From Pseudomonas syringae (GTDB lineage Bacteria > Pseudomonadota > Gammaproteobacteria > Pseudomonadales > Pseudomonadaceae): a stretch of DNA of 64,000 nt. A program made the translations under genes and the position numbers. The DNA lies in assembly GCF_000737245.1 (NCBI RefSeq), contig NZ_JPQU01000018.1, positions 62,001-126,000 on the forward strand, given 5' to 3'. Of the stretch, positions 1-9,577 are shown in pieces. Numbering within the stretch: the first letter of the stretch is position 1; the number at the start of each line of letters is the position of its first letter. The notes beneath the pieces are model-generated. The model had not been told where the DNA came from and did not search any database. It saw nothing but the letters and a program-made list of their open reading frames with translations.

Positions 1-1191
1 GAGAAGCTGCTCATCTATGCCGCTGTGCTGCCAGTTACCCGCGACGAAATGCTCGCTGAGCACACCCAGATCAACTTGTCGGAACTCCCGCCCGGCCAGA
101 CTGGGCAGCAACGAGTTCCAGGTGGGCGTTTCAGCTGGAGCCGCCTGCATCCCCACCGAAGCGAGAATCGCTGCCTCCATCAAGGCAATCGCCACCGAGG
201 TCGCGACGTCGAAGATGCCCCACTCACTCTCTATATTGGCCTGGATATAAGCGTTGCCAGGCTCAACCGCCGCCTGCTGCTCGCTGCTCAGGACCAGCAC
301 CGCCGAGCGCGCGATGATCAGCGGCCACAGCGCCTGCAATTCTTCGAGCCGCAACGGATTGAGGGCGTGGTAAGCGCGAATCGCCGGGAGGATGTACAAC
401 GGATCGCCTTCGGCGTGGTGCAGCAATGCCGCACAGGTCACCGACAGATCGGCCACCCGCCAGGTGTTCACCAGATCGCCGAAATCGATCAAGCCCTGCA
501 ATTGCCAATGCAACTTCTCGTCCCGCGACCAGACCACGTTGTACTCAGTGATATCCAGGTGCACGGTCTGCATCGGCAGCGCCGGGATCAACGGCAGCAA
601 CCGGCGCTGCGCCTGCTCGGCAGCCTCGGCCAGGCAGGCGCGTTCGTCTTCGTTGTCGATGACCGGCAGCAGATGCCTGATCAGCGCATGAGCATGGCGC
701 GGGTCCCATTGCAGAACGCGCTCCAGGCCCGGATGCTCGAAAGCGGCCAGCGAGCGGTCAACCTGGGCGCACAGCTCGCCCAACTCCACCACCACATGCA
801 GCGGTAAATGACTCAAGTGGCTCAACGCCTGACCGTCGATAAACTCCAGCAACCGCACATGGACGAGGTTACCGGCCAGCTCGACCGTCAGCAGTTGCTC
901 GCCGCCGTGGGTGCTGATCACCTCAGGCACCCTGACGTCGGAATGGCGCGGCAGATGCCCTAAAGCCCCATGCTGGGCGTCGAGTTCGAGGGGCGAATAA
1001 TCGCCATGGCAGATTTTCAGCACATACCGCCGCGCGCCTGTATCCACCAGGAAATTGCGATCCTGCTGGCTGCCCAGTTCTTTGAGCGTGCCACTCAAGC
1101 CGTAATGCTGCGCCAGCAGTTGCAGGGCCTGTTCGGCGCTGACTTCGGGACAGGGCAAACTGGAGCGGCGGATTAACGTGGCGAGCGGCAT
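1..1191 (-). CDS. Phosphotransferase (APH/hydroxylysine-kinase-like) domain protein, N-terminal part
   Basis: Partial gene: the reading frame is open from the ATG at 1191 through the left window edge (397 codons seen). The N-terminal ~330 residues look like an aminoglycoside-phosphotransferase/choline-kinase-type fold. It has a catalytic loop HLDITEYN (Asp and Asn near residues 213 and 218) and a metal-binding LIDFGDL about 20 residues later. The sequence continues past the normal end of such a kinase. In pseudomonads, proteins of this kind are often very long, with the kinase domain followed by peptidase-like and class III aminotransferase domains; that is recalled family knowledge and cannot be seen here. 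The substrate is unknown; a small hydroxylated amine or amino acid is plausible. The start is set by the first in-frame ATG. It is transcribed divergently from rmlB. Confidence 0.75.
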   Translation of the reverse strand, partial: MPLATLIRRSSLPCPEVSAEQALQLLAQHYGLSGTLKELGSQQDRNFLVDTGARRYVLKICHGDYSPLELDAQHGALGHLPRHSDVRVPEVISTHGGEQLLTVELAGNLVHVRLLEFIDGQALSHLSHLPLHVVVELGELCAQVDRSLAAFEHPGLERVLQWDPRHAHALIRHLLPVIDNEDERACLAEAAEQAQRRLLPLIPALPMQTVHLDITEYNVVWSRDEKLHWQLQGLIDFGDLVNTWRVADLSVTCAALLHHAEGDPLYILPAIRAYHALNPLRLEELQALWPLIIARSAVLVLSSEQQAAVEPGNAYIQANIESEWGIFDVATSVAIALMEAAILASVGMQAAPAETPTWNSLLPSLAGREFRQVDLGVLSEHFVAGNWQHSGIDEQLL

Positions 1192-1288
1192 GCAACATCC
1201 TCGATCTTGTTTTTGAATCTGGCGTGGGTTCTTCCTGGGCTCACTATAGGAGATCCCTCTTGTCCAGACGACCCGTTACATAGAACCC

Positions 1289-1377
1289 TGTAGGAGCGCG
1301 CTTGCCCGCGATGCAGTCGACGCGGTCTGCCTGCCACACCGCGTCTTCGTTCATCGCGGGCAAGCGCGCTCCTACAG
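1289..1377. repeat. REPIN (paired REP palindromes), GTAGGAGCGCGCTTGCCCGCGAT type
   Basis: Two REP arms in inverted orientation (GTAGGAGCGCGCTTGCCCGC and its reverse complement) are separated by about 40 bp. It lies in the 396-bp divergent gap between the kinase and rmlB. The rest of the gap (1192-1288 and 1378-1587) shows no gene; it must hold the rmlB promoter, but I cannot assign its boxes. Confidence 0.9.
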
Positions 1378-1587
1378 AAGTGAGACCATGTGTAATGGGA
1401 ACGCCACTGTCGGCCGCCAATCTGAGTGACCACAAGTTGTACGCCGGTTTAATGACGGCCAGACTGCCCCCGCATCGATTTTTTTCATGGCAGCAGACCC
1501 GGTCTTCAGTGATGCTGCTTGCGCCTGCTCGTTCACACCCACAAGCTATGCTCTTACGTCTACGCCAATAAGGAAGAAGGCTCACTC

Positions 1588-2670
1588 ATGCGAATACTTG
1601 TCACTGGCGGCGCTGGCTTCATCGGCTCGGCGTTGATCCGTCACCTGATACAGAACACCGATCATGAAGTGCTTAATTTCGACAAGCTCACTTATGCCGG
1701 CAATCTGGAGTCACTGGCCAGCATTGCGACCGATACCCGGTATGAATTTGTCCAGGCTGATATCTGTGACCAGAGCCAGGTCAGCGCAACGCTTGCCCGG
1801 TTCCAGCCCCAGGCAATCATGCACCTGGCGGCTGAATCCCATGTCGACCGCTCGATTGATGGGCCCTCCGAGTTCATCCAGACCAACATCGTCGGCACCT
1901 ATAGCCTGCTGGAGGCCACTCGCGGCTATTGGCTGACGCTGCCGGAAGCCGAGCGCACAACGTTCCGTTTCCACCATATCTCCACCGACGAAGTGTATGG
2001 CGACCTGCACGGCGTCGATGACCTGTTCACCGAAACCACCCCTTATGCGCCAAGCTCACCCTATTCAGCCAGCAAGGCGGCGTCCGATCACTTGGTCCGT
2101 GCCTGGCAGCGCACCTACGGTTTGCCAGTGGTGGTCACCAACTGTTCGAACAACTACGGGCCGTTTCATTTCCCGGAAAAGCTGATCCCGTTAGTGATCC
2201 TCAATGCCCTCAAGGGCAAGCCGCTGCCGGTGTATGGCAATGGCCTGCAAGTGCGCGACTGGCTGTTTGTCGAGGACCACGCCCGGGCGTTGCTCAAAGT
2301 GGTGACCGAGGGCGCAGTAGGCGAAACCTACAATATTGGCGGGCATAACGAGCAGAAGAACATCGATGTGGTGCGCGGTATCTGCGCCCTGCTCGAAGAA
2401 CTGGCCCCGCAGAAACCCGCTGGCGTGGAGCATTACGCCGACCTGATCACCTTCGTAGTGGACAGGCCCGGACATGATCAGCGCTACGCCATTGATGCAG
2501 GCAAAATCGAACGCGAACTGGGCTGGACACCTGAAGAGACCTTCCAGTCAGGTCTGCGCAAGACCGTGCAGTGGTACCTGGACAATCAGGACTGGTGCCA
2601 GCACGTACAGGACGGCAGTTATCAAGGCCAACGACTTGGCTTCACCGACCATAAGGATCTGATCGCATGA
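1588..2670 (+). CDS. rfbB: dTDP-glucose 4,6-dehydratase
   Basis: Second step of dTDP-L-rhamnose synthesis: NAD-dependent oxidation and dehydration of dTDP-glucose to dTDP-4-keto-6-deoxyglucose in the cytoplasm. The 360-residue product is a short-chain dehydrogenase-type Rossmann protein. Visible are the GGAGFIG nucleotide-binding loop at residues 7-13, the STDEVYGD signature with catalytic Thr-Asp-Glu near 133-135, and YSASK (Tyr159/Lys163). The frame extends upstream to 1519, but the ATG at 1588 follows AAGGAAGAAGG at ribosome-binding distance and gives the family length. First gene of rmlBACD; its stop overlaps the rfbA start by 4 bp. Symbol rmlB is equivalent. Confidence 0.97.
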   Translation: MRILVTGGAGFIGSALIRHLIQNTDHEVLNFDKLTYAGNLESLASIATDTRYEFVQADICDQSQVSATLARFQPQAIMHLAAESHVDRSIDGPSEFIQTNIVGTYSLLEATRGYWLTLPEAERTTFRFHHISTDEVYGDLHGVDDLFTETTPYAPSSPYSASKAASDHLVRAWQRTYGLPVVVTNCSNNYGPFHFPEKLIPLVILNALKGKPLPVYGNGLQVRDWLFVEDHARALLKVVTEGAVGETYNIGGHNEQKNIDVVRGICALLEELAPQKPAGVEHYADLITFVVDRPGHDQRYAIDAGKIERELGWTPEETFQSGLRKTVQWYLDNQDWCQHVQDGSYQGQRLGFTDHKDLIA

Positions 2671-3542
2671 CCAAAGGAATTGTCCTCGCCGGGGGTTCCG
2701 GCACCCGCCTGCACCCGATCACCCTGGGCGTCTCCAAGCAACTGCTGCCCATTTACGACAAGCCGATGATCTACTACCCGATTTCGGTGCTGATGCTGGC
2801 GGGCATTCAGGAGATCTTGATCATTTCCACGCCTCAGGACCTGCCCCAGTACCGCAACCTGTTGGGAGACGGCAGTCAGTTTGGCGTGAATTTCCACTAC
2901 GCCGAGCAACCCAAACCCGACGGCCTGGCCCAGGCATTTCTGATTGGTGAGGAGTTCATCGGTGATGATTCGGTTTGTCTGATTCTGGGGGATAACATCT
3001 TTCATGGTCAGCACTTCGGCGAACAGTTGAAAACCGCTACATCCCACACCAGCGGCGCAACGGTGTTCGGCTATTGGGTCAAGGACCCGGAGCGCTTCGG
3101 GGTCATCGATTTCGACGAACAGGGCCGCGCGCTTTCCATCGAAGAAAAGCCCAAGCAGCCTAAGTCCAGCTATGCCGTCACAGGTTTGTATTTTTACGAC
3201 AACGAAGTGATCAGGATCGCCAAGGACGTCAAACCATCCCCTCGTGGCGAGCTGGAAATCACCGACGTCAACAATGCCTACCTGTTGCGCGGCGACCTGC
3301 GCGTCGAGCGCTTCGGCCGTGGTTTTGCCTGGCTCGACACCGGCACCCACGACAGCCTGCTGGATGCCTCGCAATACGTGCAGACCATCGAACATCGTCA
3401 GGGCCTGAAAGTCGCGTGCCTTGAAGAGATCGCCTACCAGAACGAATGGATCAACCGCGAGCAGTTACTTGAGCGCGCGCAATACTTCGGCAAGACTGGC
3501 TACGGCCAGTACCTCTACAAGCTTGCAGGTGAAAAACCGTGA
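2667..3542 (+). CDS. rfbA: Glucose-1-phosphate thymidylyltransferase
   Basis: Makes dTDP-glucose from dTTP and glucose-1-phosphate, the committed step of the rhamnose pathway, feedback-inhibited by dTDP-rhamnose in the family. The 291-residue length is typical. The N-terminal signature [11 protein letters not shown] (residues 9-19) binds the nucleotide; ILGDNIFHG supplies the metal-binding Asp; [12 protein letters not shown] is conserved near the C-terminus. ATGA overlap with rfbB and a 4-bp GTGA overlap with rfbC indicate translational coupling. Also called rmlA. Confidence 0.97.
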   Translation: MTKGIVLAGGSGTRLHPITLGVSKQLLPIYDKPMIYYPISVLMLAGIQEILIISTPQDLPQYRNLLGDGSQFGVNFHYAEQPKPDGLAQAFLIGEEFIGDDSVCLILGDNIFHGQHFGEQLKTATSHTSGATVFGYWVKDPERFGVIDFDEQGRALSIEEKPKQPKSSYAVTGLYFYDNEVIRIAKDVKPSPRGELEITDVNNAYLLRGDLRVERFGRGFAWLDTGTHDSLLDASQYVQTIEHRQGLKVACLEEIAYQNEWINREQLLERAQYFGKTGYGQYLYKLAGEKP

Positions 3543-4087
3543 ATGTCATCCCATGCGAAATCCCCGAAGTACTCATTCTTGAACCACGTGTCTTTGGCGA
3601 TGAGCGGGGGTTTTTCTATGAGAGCTTCAACGCCAAAGCCTTTGGCGATGCAACCGGGATGCGCGATCTGAAGTTCGTGCAGGATAACCACTCCAAGTCC
3701 GCCAAGGGCGTGCTGCGTGGTTTGCATTATCAGATTCAAAACGCCCAGGGCAAACTGGTGCGCGTGACCGCTGGCGAAGTGCTGGACATCGCGGTGGATA
3801 TCCGCCGCAGTTCGCCCACTTTCGGGCGCTGGGTGGGCGTCAAATTGTCCGCCGAGAATTTCCGCCAGCTCTGGGTACCACCGGGTTTCGCCCATGGTTT
3901 CGTGGTGCTCAGCGACTACGCCGAATTCCTGTACAAGACCACTGATTACTACACCCCCGCCGCAGAACGCTGCATTCGCTGGGATGACCCCGATCTGGCC
4001 ATCGACTGGGAGCTTGATGCTGCGCCCCAGATGTCGGCCAAGGATCAGAACGGTACCGCACTTAAGGAGGCAGACCTGTTCCCATGA
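3539..4087 (+). CDS. rfbC: dTDP-4-dehydrorhamnose 3,5-epimerase
   Basis: Epimerises C3 and C5 of dTDP-4-keto-6-deoxyglucose. At 182 residues it is the usual size of this cupin-fold dimer. The GLHYQ motif carries the catalytic His, and [22 protein letters not shown] near the C-terminus is typical of the family. The start is GTG at 3539, overlapping the rfbA stop by 4 bp; the nearby ATG at 3543 is in another frame, so the non-ATG start is forced. Also called rmlC. Confidence 0.95.
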   Translation: MNVIPCEIPEVLILEPRVFGDERGFFYESFNAKAFGDATGMRDLKFVQDNHSKSAKGVLRGLHYQIQNAQGKLVRVTAGEVLDIAVDIRRSSPTFGRWVGVKLSAENFRQLWVPPGFAHGFVVLSDYAEFLYKTTDYYTPAAERCIRWDDPDLAIDWELDAAPQMSAKDQNGTALKEADLFP

Positions 4088-4965
4088 GCAAACCACTGAA
4101 AATCCTGATCATCGGTCAGCACGGGCAAGTCTCTCAGGCGTTGCAGAAAAACCTGGCGGATCTGGGCGAGCTGATCGTGCTGGGCCGCGACAAGCTGGAC
4201 CTGAGCGATCACCTGGCAGACTACGATCAGATTCAGGATTTGAAGCCGGACCTGATTATCAACGCGGCAGCCTACACCGCTGTGGATCAGGCCGAGACCG
4301 AGCAAAAGACCGCGCTGTCGGTCAACGCTATTGCCGCTGGCATGCTGGCCGATCAGGCGCTGGAATTGGGCATTCCGTTGATCCATTACTCGACCGATTA
4401 TGTTTTCGACGGCAGCAAGAGCACGCCTTGGGACGAGCAGGACATACCGGCGCCCCTGGGTGTCTACGGCGCCAGCAAATGGGCGGGCGAGCAGGCCATC
4501 GAGTATGTCGGCGGCCAGTTTCTGATCCTGCGCACCAGCTGGGTGTATTCCACCACCGGGCGTAATTTCCTGCTGACCATGCAGCGTCTGCTGCAAGAAC
4601 GCGACGAATTGAATGTGGTGTCCGATCAGATCGGCGCACCCACCTGGGCTGGCGCCATCGCCCAGAGCACGCGCCAGTTGATCGAGCGCTGGCGTGACGG
4701 CCAGCCCGGCGCCTGGGGCACTTATCACCTGACCGCCAGCGGCGAAACCTCATGGTTCGGTTTCGCCGAGGCCATTGGTGAGCAACTGGTCAAACAGGGC
4801 AAGAAGTGCGCAAAGCTCAATGCCATCCCGTCCAGCGCTTACCCGACACCCGCCGCCCGCCCACTCAACTCGCGCCTGGATTGCACTCTGCTGCAACGCG
4901 AATGGGGAGTGAAGCAAACTGACTGGCACAGCGCTTTACTGGAGTGCATGGCTGAGCAGGGTTAG
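4084..4965 (+). CDS. rfbD: dTDP-4-dehydrorhamnose reductase
   Basis: Final step of the pathway: NAD(P)H-dependent reduction to dTDP-L-rhamnose, the donor for LPS core/O-antigen or rhamnolipid-type glycosylation. The 293-residue Rossmann protein has GQHGQVSQAL at its N-terminus, NAAAYTAVDQAE, the STDYVFDG catalytic strand and YGASKWAGE (Tyr/Lys pair). It overlaps rfbC by 4 bp and ends the operon; a REP pair follows. Also called rmlD. Confidence 0.96.
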   Translation: MSKPLKILIIGQHGQVSQALQKNLADLGELIVLGRDKLDLSDHLADYDQIQDLKPDLIINAAAYTAVDQAETEQKTALSVNAIAAGMLADQALELGIPLIHYSTDYVFDGSKSTPWDEQDIPAPLGVYGASKWAGEQAIEYVGGQFLILRTSWVYSTTGRNFLLTMQRLLQERDELNVVSDQIGAPTWAGAIAQSTRQLIERWRDGQPGAWGTYHLTASGETSWFGFAEAIGEQLVKQGKKCAKLNAIPSSAYPTPAARPLNSRLDCTLLQREWGVKQTDWHSALLECMAEQG

Positions 4966-4989
4966 TATCTGCGTTACCGGGGCCTACCC

Positions 4990-5055
4990 CATCGCGAGCA
5001 AGCTCGCTCCTACAGAACCAACGTATTTCTTGTAGGAGCGAGCTTGCTCGCGATG
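4990..5055. repeat. REP pair, TGTAGGAGCGAGCTTGCTCGCGATG type
   Basis: Two near-perfect inverted arms (CATCGCGAGCAAGCTCGCTC and its complement) are separated by only about 20 bp. The arms face the opposite way from most other pairs here, with the CGCGATG ends outward. It lies between rfbD and the histidine kinase and could act as a transcript-end hairpin for the rml operon. Confidence 0.88.
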
Positions 5056-5103
5056 GCGTTTTCCCAGGCGTCCCGAAAAGCCGAGCCCTAGCGCAGCCTG
5101 AAC

Positions 5104-6918
5104 ATGACCATGACCCCCACCCTCCCACCCCGTCCACGCTGGCGCAGCCTTGCGCTGCTGGCGCTATGCCTGGCGCCGCTGTTGTGGCCGCTGGAGCATC
5201 TGGCTGAGCGCTATTACCGTAACGAGCTGGTCAGCCAGAATCGTCAAACTCTGGACCTGTATGTCGCCAACTTGCTGGGTACCCTGCATCGCTACGAAAC
5301 CCTGCCGCAGATTCTCAGCCAGCTACCCGATCTGCCCGCTGTACTGAAAGCGCCCCAGGATCAGGCCAGACAGCAAACTGCCAACCACTTGCTGGAAACC
5401 ATCGTTCGCCAGACCGGTGCGGAAGTCATGTACCTGATGAACGCCGACGGCACCACGCTGGCGGCCTCGAACTGGGACAAACGTGACAGCTTCGTGGGCC
5501 GCAACTTTGCCTTTCGGCCGTATTTCAGCGATGCCATGGCGGGCAATCTCGGACGCTTCTTCGGGCTGGGCACCACCTCGGCCAAACGTGGTTACTTCTT
5601 TGCTTCGGCAGTCCGCGATGGCGACAAAGTGATCGGCGTTCTGGTGGTCAAGATCGATCTGGATCACACCGAAAATCTGTGGGGTAAAACCCCCGAACAA
5701 CTGTTGCTCACCGACCACAACGGCGTGGTCATCCTGACCTCCCGGCCCGAATGGCGCTTCCGAGCCACCCGTGCGCTGAGCGAGGAAGAGAAGCAGGCCA
5801 TCGTCGCCATCCAGCCCTACCCGACCCGTGACCCACGGCCGTTATTGCTCGATGAAAAAGCCTGGCTGACGCAAAACCAACAAATCGCCGAAACCGGTTG
5901 GAGCGTGAATATTCTGGCGCCCCGAGCCTTGATTGATCGCCCGGTGCGCACCGTCGTGGCGGTAGGCGGCGCTACGCTGCTGGTGGTGATGTTGCTGCTG
6001 GGCATCATGATCCAGCGGCGCAGGCATTATCTGGACCGCATCGCCTTCGAAGCCCAGGCACGTCGCGAGCTTGAGGCGCGGGTCATTGAGCGCACCAGCG
6101 ACCTTGAAGGCCTCAACAGTCGCCTCAGGCAAGAAGTGCTCGAACGCGAACAAGCCCAGCAGGAGCTGGTTCGCGCTCAGGACGAGCTGGTCCAGGCGGG
6201 CAAGCTTTCGGCGCTGGGCACTATGTCGGCGAGCATCAGCCACGAACTCAATCAACCGCTGGCGGCGATCCGCAGCTACGCCGAGAACGCCGAAGTGTTG
6301 CTGGACCATTCACGCACCGACGATGCACGGGGCAACCTCAAGCTGATCGGCGAACTGACCGGGCGCATGTCTTCGATCATCGCCCACCTGCGCGCCTTTG
6401 CCCGTCGCGACCGCCACGCCCCGGAAAGCGTGGCCCTGCAACCGGCCCTCGATGACGCCCTGGCATTATTGACCAAGCGTCGCCGGGCGATGGAAGTGGA
6501 GCTGATCCGTGATCTGCCTGACGCAACGCTGTGGGTGCAGGCCGGTGAAACCCGTTTGCGGCAAGTGCTCGGCAACCTGCTGGCCAACGCGCTGGATGCC
6601 CTGACAGAAAAGGGCCCGCCGCGCAGAATCTGGATCAGTGCCGAACAGACCGCTAATGGCGTCAATCTGTTCATCCGTGACAACGGGCCGGGGTTTACTC
6701 AGGAAGCGCTGGCCCGGGCCCGCGAGCCGTTTTTCACCACCAAGACCCGCACACAAGGGCTGGGCCTGGGCCTGGCGATTTGCGATACCCTGATGCGCGC
6801 CCTGGGTGGCGAGCTGCTATTCGACAACCACCCAACCGGAGGCGCACTACTGACCTTGCGTCTGCGTGACGGGGCATCCGGCGTCAACCTTCAACCGCCA
6901 GAGGATTTATCTGCATGA
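5104..6918 (+). CDS. dctB: Sensor histidine kinase, DctB-like
   Basis: Membrane sensor kinase of 604 residues. A first membrane segment lies near residues 13-33 and a second near 281-303. The roughly 250-residue periplasmic part between them looks like a double PDC/CACHE sensor, as in DctB. A coiled-coil linker (about 305-375) leads to the dimerisation/phosphoacceptor helix SASISHELNQPLAA with His near 380. The ATPase domain carries DNGPGF and GLGLGLAI. In this family the ligand is a C4-dicarboxylate such as succinate, and the partner is the NtrC-type regulator encoded by the next gene (4-bp overlap). No dicarboxylate transporter genes follow, so the specificity is by homology and by the recalled P. 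aeruginosa order rmlBDAC-dctBD. A second in-frame ATG at 5110 is an alternative start. Confidence 0.85.
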   Translation: MTMTPTLPPRPRWRSLALLALCLAPLLWPLEHLAERYYRNELVSQNRQTLDLYVANLLGTLHRYETLPQILSQLPDLPAVLKAPQDQARQQTANHLLETIVRQTGAEVMYLMNADGTTLAASNWDKRDSFVGRNFAFRPYFSDAMAGNLGRFFGLGTTSAKRGYFFASAVRDGDKVIGVLVVKIDLDHTENLWGKTPEQLLLTDHNGVVILTSRPEWRFRATRALSEEEKQAIVAIQPYPTRDPRPLLLDEKAWLTQNQQIAETGWSVNILAPRALIDRPVRTVVAVGGATLLVVMLLLGIMIQRRRHYLDRIAFEAQARRELEARVIERTSDLEGLNSRLRQEVLEREQAQQELVRAQDELVQAGKLSALGTMSASISHELNQPLAAIRSYAENAEVLLDHSRTDDARGNLKLIGELTGRMSSIIAHLRAFARRDRHAPESVALQPALDDALALLTKRRRAMEVELIRDLPDATLWVQAGETRLRQVLGNLLANALDALTEKGPPRRIWISAEQTANGVNLFIRDNGPGFTQEALARAREPFFTTKTRTQGLGLGLAICDTLMRALGGELLFDNHPTGGALLTLRLRDGASGVNLQPPEDLSA

Positions 6919-8288
6919 CCGCCATCGACAGCAAGATCCAGGTAGTGCTGATCGACGACGACCCGCACCTGCGCCAGGCCCTGAGCCAGACGCTGGATCT
7001 GGCCGGCCTCAAAGTGCTGACCTTGCACGAGGCCAACGGTCTGGCCGCGCGCATTGAGCGTGACTGGCCCGGCGTGGTGGTCAGCGACATTCGCATGCCG
7101 GGGATGGACGGCCTCGAACTGCTCAGTGATTTGCATGGTCGAGACCCGGAGCTGCCGGTTTTGCTGATCACCGGGCATGGCGATGTACCGCTGGCGGTGC
7201 AAGCGATGCGAGCCGGGGCTTATGACTTTCTGGAAAAACCCTTCGCCAGTGATTCGCTGCTCGACAGCGTGCGCCGGGCATTGGCCTTGCGTCGCCTGGT
7301 TCTGGATAACCGCAGCCTTAGGCTGGCATTGAGCGACCGCCAGCAATTGAGTGCGCGGCTGGTGGGCCAGTCCGCGCCCATGCTGCGTCTGCGCCAGCAG
7401 ATCGGTGCTCTGGCGGCGACCAAGGCCGATGTGTTGATCCTCGGTGAAACCGGCGCGGGCAAAGAGGTCGTGGCTCGGGCGCTGCATGATCTGTCCAACC
7501 GTCGCACCGGGCCGTTTGTGGCGATCAACGCCGGCGCGCTGGCTGAGTCGGTGGTGGAAAGCGAGCTGTTCGGCCACGAGCCCGGAGCTTTTACCGGCGC
7601 GCAGAAGCGCCGCATCGGCAAATTCGAATTCGCCAACGGTGGCACGCTGTTCCTCGATGAAATCGAAAGCATGAGCATGGACGTGCAGGTCAAACTGCTG
7701 CGCTTGCTGCAAGAGCGAGTGGTGGAACGTCTGGGCGGTAACCAGCAGATCGCGCTGGATATTCGAGTCATCGCCGCGACTAAAGAAGATCTGCGTCAGG
7801 CAGCCGATCAAGGCCGCTTCCGGGCCGACTTGTACTACCGGCTCAACGTCGCGCCGCTGCGCATTCCGCCTTTGCGTGAACGAGGTGAAGATGCGCTGAT
7901 GTTGTTCCAGCACTACGCGGATGCCGCCAGCATGCGCCACGGTTTGCCCAAACATGAATTACAACCAGCACAACGCGCCTTGCTGTTGCGCCACACCTGG
8001 CCAGGCAATGTGCGCGAATTGCAAAACGCTGCCGAGCGCTTTGCCCTCGGGCTGGAGCTGGCGCTGGAAGGTAATGAAGTACCGGTGGTGCCGACCATTA
8101 CCGGCGGCTTGAGCGAACAGGTTGAAAGCTTCGAACGCGCCTTGATTGCCGCCGAACTGACCCGGCCGCACACCTCCGTGCGCAGCCTCGCCGAAGCCCT
8201 GGGCCTGCCGCGAAAAACCCTGCACGACAAACTGCGCAAACATGGCCTGAGTTTCGGCGGTAGCGCGGACGAGCCGAATGAAGACTGA
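6915..8288 (+). CDS. dctD: Sigma-54-dependent response regulator, DctD-like
   Basis: NtrC-family activator of 457 residues. The receiver domain has the acidic pair near residue 14, phospho-acceptor Asp58 in SDIRMPGMDG, and a conserved Lys in LEKPFA. The AAA+ domain has Walker A GETGAGKE (about 177-184) and the sigma-54-contact loop GAFTGA (about 224-229). The C-terminal Fis-type helix-turn-helix is SLAEALGLPRKTLHDKLRKHG. It is predicted to activate sigma-54 promoters for dicarboxylate uptake genes encoded elsewhere. It overlaps dctB by 4 bp. Confidence 0.87.
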   Translation: MTAIDSKIQVVLIDDDPHLRQALSQTLDLAGLKVLTLHEANGLAARIERDWPGVVVSDIRMPGMDGLELLSDLHGRDPELPVLLITGHGDVPLAVQAMRAGAYDFLEKPFASDSLLDSVRRALALRRLVLDNRSLRLALSDRQQLSARLVGQSAPMLRLRQQIGALAATKADVLILGETGAGKEVVARALHDLSNRRTGPFVAINAGALAESVVESELFGHEPGAFTGAQKRRIGKFEFANGGTLFLDEIESMSMDVQVKLLRLLQERVVERLGGNQQIALDIRVIAATKEDLRQAADQGRFRADLYYRLNVAPLRIPPLRERGEDALMLFQHYADAASMRHGLPKHELQPAQRALLLRHTWPGNVRELQNAAERFALGLELALEGNEVPVVPTITGGLSEQVESFERALIAAELTRPHTSVRSLAEALGLPRKTLHDKLRKHGLSFGGSADEPNED

Positions 8289-8754
8289 GGACGATCCGAT
8301 GATGCAGCAAGCCCACGCATTGGAGCATGTCCTGCACCACGACATTCCGCTGACCCGGGAAATGGGCGTGAAAGTCCTGAGTTGGCAGGATCATCAGTTA
8401 CGCCTGCATTTACCGCTGGCGCCCAACATCAATCACAAAAGCACCCTGTTCGGCGGCAGCCTGTATTGCGGCGCCGTGCTGGCGGGCTGGGGTTGGTTGC
8501 ATTTGCGCCTGCGCGAGGTCGGTATTACTGACGGGCATATCGTGATTCAGGACGGGCAAATCAGCTATCCACTGCCGGTCCGTGACGATGCCATCGCCAT
8601 CTGCGACGCACCGGATGCCGCGGCCTGGGAGCGATTCCTCACCACTTACCAACGCAGAGGCCGAGCCCGCCTCACCCTGCCAACCCGAATCTACGCCCAC
8701 GACAGCGATCAGGAAGCGGTGCGGTTTGTGGGGCAGTTTGTGGTGCACCGGTAG
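8278..8754 (+). CDS. Putative thioesterase (YiiD C-terminal-like)
   Basis: A 158-residue hot-dog-fold protein resembling the C-terminal domain of YiiD-type thioesterases; NHKSTLFGGSLYCGAVLAGWGW is typical, with a conserved Gly-rich turn before the central helix. The substrate is not known. The frame opens at 8278 inside the end of dctD, but an ATG at 8299 (giving MMQQAH) is equally possible, with GAGGA just upstream. The overlap suggests co-transcription with dctBD. Its 3' side abuts the tandem REP array. Confidence 0.7.
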   Translation: MKTEDDPMMQQAHALEHVLHHDIPLTREMGVKVLSWQDHQLRLHLPLAPNINHKSTLFGGSLYCGAVLAGWGWLHLRLREVGITDGHIVIQDGQISYPLPVRDDAIAICDAPDAAAWERFLTTYQRRGRARLTLPTRIYAHDSDQEAVRFVGQFVVHR

Positions 8755-8776
8755 AGAGTTTGAGCTGCGGTTGATT

Positions 8777-9556
8777 GTGGACGCGGAAGGCCCGAAGGAC
8801 CGCGCCGCCTGATTCGCGGGCAAGCCTCGCTCCAACGGATAGACGGCGAGCTGTAGGAGCGCGCTTGCCCGCGATGAACGTTGACGCGGTATGCCCGAAA
8901 GACCGCGCCGCCTGATTCGCGGGCAAGCCTCGCTCCAACGGACAATCGGCGAGCTGTAGGAGCGCGCTTGCCCGCGATGAACGATGACGCGGTAGGCCTG
9001 AAGGACCGCGCCGCCTGATTCGCGGGCAAGCACCGCTCCAACGGACAATCGGCGAGCTGTAGGAGCGCGCTTGCCCGCGATGAACGTTGACGCGGTATGC
9101 CCGAAAGACCGCGCCGCCTGATTCGCGGGCAAGCCTCGCTCCAACGGACAATCGGCGAGCTGTAGGAGCGCGCTTGCCCGCGATGAACGATGACGCGGTA
9201 GGCCTGAAGGACCGCGCCGCCTGATTCGCGGGCAAGCCTCGCTCCAACGGACAATCGGCGAGCTGTAGGAGCGCGCTTGCCCGCGATGAACGATGACGCG
9301 GTAGGCCTGAAAGACCGCGCCGCCTGATTCGCGGGCAAGCCTCGCTCCAACGGACAATCGGCGAGCTGTAGGAGCGCGCTTGCCCGCGATGAACGATGAC
9401 GCGGTAGGCCTGAAGGACCGCGCCGCCTGATTCGCGGGCAAGCCTCGCTCCAACGGATAGACGGCGAGCTGTAGGAGCGCGCTTGCCCGCGATGAACGTT
9501 GACGCGGTATGCCCGAAAGACCGCGCCGTCCTTATCGCGGGCAAGCACCGCTCCCA
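8777..9556. repeat. Tandem array of seven 103-bp REP units
   Basis: The phrase GATTCGCGGGCAAGC recurs at 8811, 8914, 9017, 9120, 9223, 9326 and 9429, exactly 103 bp apart, with a closing half arm (ATCGCGGGCAAGC) at 9534. A partial unit precedes at 8777. Each unit holds one rightward arm (GTAGGAGCGCGCTTGCCCGC), one inverted arm and a spacer. Two spacer variants occur: GTTGACGCGGTATGCCCGAAAG (units 1, 3, 7) and GATGACGCGGTAGGCCTGAAGG or a one-base variant (units 2, 4, 5, 6). Units 1 and 7 carry GGATAGACGG between arms, the others GGACAATCGG. Long open frames across the array on the minus strand result from the absence of stop codons and are not genes. Confidence 0.97.
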
Positions 9557-9577
9557 CGTAGTGTTTTCAGGTTGAAA

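Noticed and set aside
8777..9556. CRISPR array
   Set aside because: Regular spacing at first suggests CRISPR, but spacers are not unique, the unit is a REP palindrome pair, and no cas genes are near.
8410..9557. Three long overlapping minus-strand reading frames across the REP array
   Set aside because: They are the same 103-bp repeat read in three frames; no stop codon occurs in the unit, and the peptides are periodic REP translations with no domain.
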